Source of the DNA: Bubalus kerabau
Taxonomy: Eukaryota; Chordata; Mammalia; Artiodactyla; Bovidae
Direction of reading: 5' to 3'
Assembly (NCBI RefSeq): GCF_029407905.1
Contig: NC_073627.1
Span: 49,841,001 to 49,905,000 of the forward strand
DNA: 64,000 nt
Shown: positions 61,384-64,000 of the stretch, in pieces
How the letters are laid out: every line of letters begins with the position of its first letter
Position numbering within the stretch: position 1 is the stretch's first letter
Position numbers and translations under genes: made by a program
The notes under the pieces: model-generated
Told to the model about the DNA's origin: nothing
Database searches by the model: none
What the model saw: only the letters and a program-made list of their open reading frames with translations

Positions 61384-61661
61384 TGGAGAAGGCAATAGCA
61401 ACCCACTCCAGTACTCTTTCCTGGCAAATCCCATGGACGGAGGGGCCTGGTAGGCTGCAGTCCATGGGGTCGTGAAGAGTCGGACAGGACTGAGCAACTT
61501 CACTTTCACTTTTCACTTTCATGCATTGGAGAAGGAAGTGGCAGCCCACTCCAGTGTTCTTGCCTGGAGAATCCCAGAGACGGGGGAGCCTGGTGGGCTG
61601 CCGTCTCTGGGGTCACACACAGTCGGACACAACTGAAGCGACTTAGCAGCAGCAGCAGCAG
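61384..61661 (+). repeat. BOV-A2 dimeric SINE
   Basis: GGAGAAGGCAATAGCAACCC.. then TTGGAGAAGGAAGTGGCAGCC.., ending in AGCAGCAGCAGCA. Confidence 0.95.
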
Positions 61662-61699
61662 GCCCCCTCCCCCTGCAGTCTTGCACCTCTAAAAACCAT

Positions 61700-62285
61700 T
61701 TTTCATACAGTAGCCAACAGTATTATATGTCATGTCTCTTTAAAGTCCTTTCAGTGACCTCCTATTGTATGTAGGCTATAAATTCCTTACCTTGGCTTAC
61801 AAAGCCCTGTGTGATCTGGCCTTTGTCTCTGCCACCTCATTATAGAACATTTATCCATATTAGCCTTCCTTAACTACTGCAGTCCTAGTTCTTAAAGGTA
61901 CCAAACGTGCTTCTGCTTTAGTGTCTCTGTATATGGTTTGTCTCGGATTCTCTTTCCTCATGCTTACCTGGCTGACTGCTTTTCACCACAATGTTGGGTC
62001 ACATCCCACCCTCCCTCCCAGGTCTCTGCTGGCCTTCCTATCCACAATACTTCTTCCAGTCACACTAACATCACCTCTTGTAATGTCATCATAGTACTTA
62101 GCACTACGTGAAATCTTTTTGTGGTTAATTTTTCTCCATTAGAATGTAAGCTCCAGGAGAGTAGGGAACCTCTTCTTTTGATCACTGTTCTATTCCATTA
62201 CCTAGAACAGTGTCAGACACAGAATAGGTAGGTACTCAACAAATACTAAATGAATCTATTAAATACTGACTAAATGAATCTATTA
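61700..62285 (+). mobile_element. L2 LINE 3' end
   Basis: AAAGCCCTGTGTGATCTGGCC, CATGCTTACCTGGCTGACTG, AGAATGTAAGCTCCAGGAGA and TACTCAACAAATACTAAATG follow the L2 3' end closely. Confidence 0.88.
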
Positions 62286-62289
62286 CAGA

Positions 62290-62688
62290 TTTGAGTCATT
62301 AATGTGTAAATGGTAATTAAAGGGATGAAGTGGATATGGATAAAGCAAGACAGTAGTGGTTTTTCCATTCTCAGTGAATACTAGAATTAGCTAGAAACTT
62401 TTTTACAAGGCGAAAGATGTCTGGGCTCCAATCCAAAACAATGGAATCTAAGAGGCCTGGCACATTTAAAAATCAAAAGCCGCATTTGATTTTGATGGTT
62501 TTGGAGACTGTAGAGAGAAGAGCCCTAGGATGAAACCTTGAGAAATACCAACATCTAAGAGATAATAGAAGATATGGAAGCAGACTGAATGACCAGTGAG
62601 GTGTCTGTGGAACCCAAGGGAAGAGTGGATTTCAAGGAGAAAAACTACTGATGGCAAGTGCTCAAGTTGGCCAAGCTATATAAAGACT
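62290..62688. other. Intergenic, unassigned
   Basis: No gene or clear repeat recognised. Confidence 0.45.
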
Positions 62689-62690
62689 AG

Positions 62691-63020
62691 GGGCTTTCCT
62701 GATAGCTCGGCTGGTAAAGAATCCGCCTGCAAGGCAGGAGACCCCGATTCCATTCCTGGGTCGGGAAGATCCCCTGGAGAAGGGATAGGCTACCCAATCC
62801 AGTATTCTTGGGCTTCCCCTGTGGCTCAGCTGGGAAAGAATCTGCCTGCGATGCTGGAGACCTGGGTTCAGTCATACCTGGCTTTGATTCCTGGGTTGGG
62901 AAGATCCCCTGGAGAAGGGAAAGGCTACCCACTCCAGTATTCTGGCCTGGAGAATTCCATGGACTTCTGGCCTGGAGTATATAGTCCATGGGGTCGCAAA
63001 GAGCCGGAATTTGACTTTCA
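62691..63020 (+). repeat. Two Bov-tA SINEs in tandem
   Basis: A first copy (GGGGCTTTCCTGATAGCTCGG.., 62691-62810) stops at AGTATTCTT and is followed without spacer by a second (GGGCTTCCCCTGTGGCTCAGC.., from 62811). The second contains small internal duplications. Confidence 0.92.
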
Positions 63021-63068
63021 CTATAGGAAGCATTCGTTGTTTATAGCAACATGGAGTTGTAAATTATC

Positions 63069-63300
63069 TTTGCACAGGATTTCTCAACCTTGGTGCTACT
63101 CACATTTTGGGTTGGATAATTCTTTGTTGTGAGGGGCCCTCCTGTACTTGGTAGGATGTTTAGCTGCCTCCCTACCCTCTAGAGGACACCAGTAGCAGTC
63201 CCCAGTTGTGACAACCAAATGTGTCTCTGGACATTACCAAATGCCCCTGGCTGGTGGGGGCAGGAGGGTGGGGAGGAATTACCGCTTTTGAGAATCACTG
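63069..63300 (+). mobile_element. MER20 hAT element, nearly complete
   Basis: TTTCTCAACCTTGGTGCTACT, TAATTCTTTGTTGTGAGGGG, CCCCAGTTGTGACAACCAAA and the end TTGAGAATCACTG match MER20. Confidence 0.88.
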
Positions 63301-63340
63301 CCTTAGCAAAAGTGGTTTTGGTAGAAAATTGAACCCAAAG

Positions 63341-63364
63341 GGTAATAAATAATTATTTATTACC
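63341..63364. repeat. Perfect 24-bp palindrome
   Basis: GGTAATAAATAA followed by its exact reverse complement, within a local duplication of CCCAAAGGGTA.TAAATAAT. Confidence 0.95.
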
Positions 63365-63677
63365 CCAAAGGGTAGTAAATAATAGAGAAATGGAGACAGG
63401 TGATGTGAACGATGATTTAAGAACTTTGGTTATGAAGGGTGGTTAGAAATAGGATGAGGTAAGAAGGGGCGACATGACCAGGGTATGGGTTTTTATCTTT
63501 ATTAAGATGGGTGGGAATTGATCATGTTTATGCCCTACTTGGAAGGGAGTGGGGATAATTGGTATTTAAATTCCTTGAAGGAATCGCCACACGAGGATTT
63601 TGCCTCAGGAGAGTGCTTCTTGCATTGTAATCAGAGGTAAGAATAAGTGCAGATGCTGATAAAAGTAGTAACAGATG

Positions 63678-64000
63678 ACTAACATTTGTTGGGAGATGAC
63701 TATGTACCAAGCTCTTAATAAGAAATTGGTGTGTGTTAACTCATTTAATTCTTGTAACAATGCTGTGAGGCAAAGAGGTATAGGGAAAAATACTCCCTTT
63801 GAATATGAAATCACAGGAGAGGTGACTGGTGTAAATGATTTTGATTGCTACCAGAAGGGGCTTTCAGAGGATACATTGAGGAACAGAGGCTGTGAAAGGT
63901 TAAGCAGCTTACCCAGTATCACATCTCTAGTTTAAAGTTACAGAGATCAGATACTAACTAGAGTATCTGGCCTTAGTGCCTGTGCTCTTAACTACTGTGT
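63678..64000 (-). repeat. MIR SINE, interrupted, at window edge
   Basis: TATGTACCAAGCTCTTAATAA, TTAACTCATTTAATTCTTGT, later GTTAAGCAGCTTACCCAGTA and GTGCCTGTGCTCTTAACTAC. Extra sequence lies between the two halves. Confidence 0.7.

Noticed and set aside
60266..64000. Search for the neighbour expected downstream of TAF15 in the human order (HEATR9)
   Set aside because: No exon recognised; only repeats and unassigned sequence.

Overview
This is a nuclear genomic window from a ruminant, most likely a bovid such as cattle. Its repeats are diagnostic: many Bov-tA/ART2A and BOV-A2 SINEs, CHR-type tRNA-Glu SINEs, 3' ends of the RTE-class LINE BovB, and 3' ends of L1. Older mammalian repeats (MIR, L2, MER5, MER20, MaLR) lie among them. 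I can assign two protein-coding genes from their exons. Both are recognised by protein similarity to the human genes, and their order matches human 17q12.

Left part (1 to about 16.2 kb), minus strand: the 5' end of MMP28 (epilysin). Exon 1 (15623-15724) encodes the signal peptide. Exon 2 (4686-4765) and exon 3 (4276-4463) encode the propeptide, with the cysteine switch PRCGV and a furin-type RRKKR site. The catalytic and hemopexin exons are not seen in 1-4275 and should lie beyond the left edge. Intron 1 (10.9 kb) and the flank are packed with SINEs. A CpG-rich promoter surrounds exon 1.

Middle (about 16.2-30 kb): intergenic DNA between two divergently transcribed genes. It holds a cluster of BovB tails in both orientations (one inserted into a SINE), L1 and L2 pieces, a fragment of a WLS (Wntless) processed pseudogene, and an unassigned promoter-like block with three CCAAT-type boxes and a GC box near 19.1 kb.

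Right part (about 30.1-60.3 kb), plus strand: the complete TAF15 gene, a FET-family RNA-binding protein. It has a CpG-island promoter, 16 coding exons joined by GT-AG introns with consistent phases, a stop at 59969-59971 and an AATAAA signal at 60238-60243. The predicted protein is 622 residues: a Ser/Tyr/Gly/Gln low-complexity region, an RRM, a RanBP2-type zinc finger, a long YGGDR/RGG repeat and a C-terminal PY nuclear localisation signal. Introns carry a dead mariner transposon, two short hAT elements with target duplications, and several SINEs. From 60.3 to 64 kb only repeats and unassigned intergenic sequence were seen.

The window contains no new multi-gene system that I can defend. The most interesting observation is in TAF15. 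Intron 14 is only 101 nt and has no in-frame stop. If retained, it shifts the RGG exon into an open acidic/Met-rich frame that runs into the last exon, removing both the RGG domain and the PY-NLS without a premature stop that would obviously trigger decay.
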